From Bacteroides sp. 51 (lineage in GTDB: Bacteria > Bacteroidota > Bacteroidia > Bacteroidales > Bacteroidaceae): DNA of 64,000 nucleotides. This document shows positions 63,977 to 64,000 of this stretch, piece by piece. The notes under the pieces are model-generated. The model made no database searches. It saw nothing but the letters and a program-made list of their open reading frames with translations, and had not been told where the DNA came from. The stretch is taken from the NCBI RefSeq assembly GCF_010500965.1, contig NZ_QVMI01000007.1, positions 78,716-142,715 on the forward strand, given 5' to 3'. Positions within the stretch are counted from its first letter, which is position 1. Each line of letters begins with the position of its first letter. A program made the position numbers and the translations under genes.

Positions 63977-64000
63977 ATGAAGAAAAACTTTTCAGAATCC
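63977..64000 (+). CDS. Start of an unidentified gene cut by the window end
   Basis: ATG at 63977 opens the frame MKKNFSES and runs off the window. It follows a promoter box and an operator-like repeat at a sensible distance (64 nt). Nothing can be said on function. Confidence 0.45.

Noticed and set aside
1-64000. tRNA, rRNA or tmRNA genes
   Set aside because: No cloverleaf with T-loop GTTCRANYC context or rRNA-like stretch was found by eye.

Overview
The window is typical of a Bacteroidales genome (Bacteroides, Parabacteroides or a close relative). It has SusC/SusD pairs, many lipoproteins with an acidic stretch after the lipobox cysteine, a hybrid two-component sensor, BACON and DUF4468 domains, and promoters with the Bacteroidetes -7 box TAnnTTTG instead of sigma70 hexamers. 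The species cannot be named from the sequence alone.

Layout. (1) About 1-16.3 kb, plus strand: a polysaccharide utilization locus (PUL 1) with an STN-domain SusC, a SusD, a beta-helix lipoprotein, a BACON lipoprotein, a secreted FAD oxidoreductase, a GH43-like lipoprotein, an esterase-GH3 fusion and a GH53 endo-galactanase. The enzymes point to a galactan or arabinogalactan. The regulator, expected to be a sigma/anti-sigma pair because of the STN domain, would lie upstream of the window. (2) 16.4-18.8 kb: rlmH, then the minus-strand queuosine operon yhhQ-queC-queF, preceded by a class I preQ1 riboswitch that I read in the leader. (3) 18.8-20.1 kb: a small cassette (58-aa coiled-coil protein plus a DUF5053 protein) inside direct and inverted repeats that looks inserted in the riboswitch leader. 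(4) 20.3-33 kb: housekeeping and accessory genes (cold-shock protein, FadL-type porin, D-lactate dehydrogenase, pirin, pdxH, a secreted flavin-reductase fusion, methyltransferase, FemAB-like protein, SLC13 permease, transaldolase-like aldolase) with several repeat families and one truncated gene. (5) 33.2-38.5 kb: two tandem paralogous LruC/DUF4842 lipoproteins. (6) 38.5-42.1 kb: Bcr/CflA efflux pump, AraC regulator and a ModF-like ABC ATPase. (7) 42.3-63.4 kb: a xylan PUL (PUL 2). The minus-strand operon reads susC-susD-SGBP-GH10(CBM)-esterase-MFS-GH10-GH43-Gfo/Idh remnant-GH67, and the HTCS regulator is divergent. (8) 63.4-64 kb: a chimeric phage-type gene remnant, a palindrome array and the start of another gene.

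How PUL 2 works (inference from the families): the surface GH10 and SGBP bind and cut xylan, SusCD import the oligosaccharides, the esterase deacetylates, GH67 removes (methyl)glucuronic acid, the second GH10 trims oligomers, the GPH-type symporter carries them inward and cytoplasmic GH43 releases xylose. The HTCS senses a xylo-oligosaccharide and activates the divergent operon.

The most unusual signal is a dispersed family of short palindrome arrays. ACACCCGGGTGT-type 12-mers recur 3, 4 and 3 times at three distant intergenic sites, always with a period of exactly 23 bp and unrelated 11-nt spacers. A fourth array, with another sequence and a 22-bp period, lies at 63.73-63.81 kb. Other notable points are the cassette in the preQ1 leader, a heptanucleotide repeat inside the alpha-glucuronidase gene, an in-frame deletion that guts a Gfo/Idh/MocA oxidoreductase, and two chimeric or truncated gene remnants.
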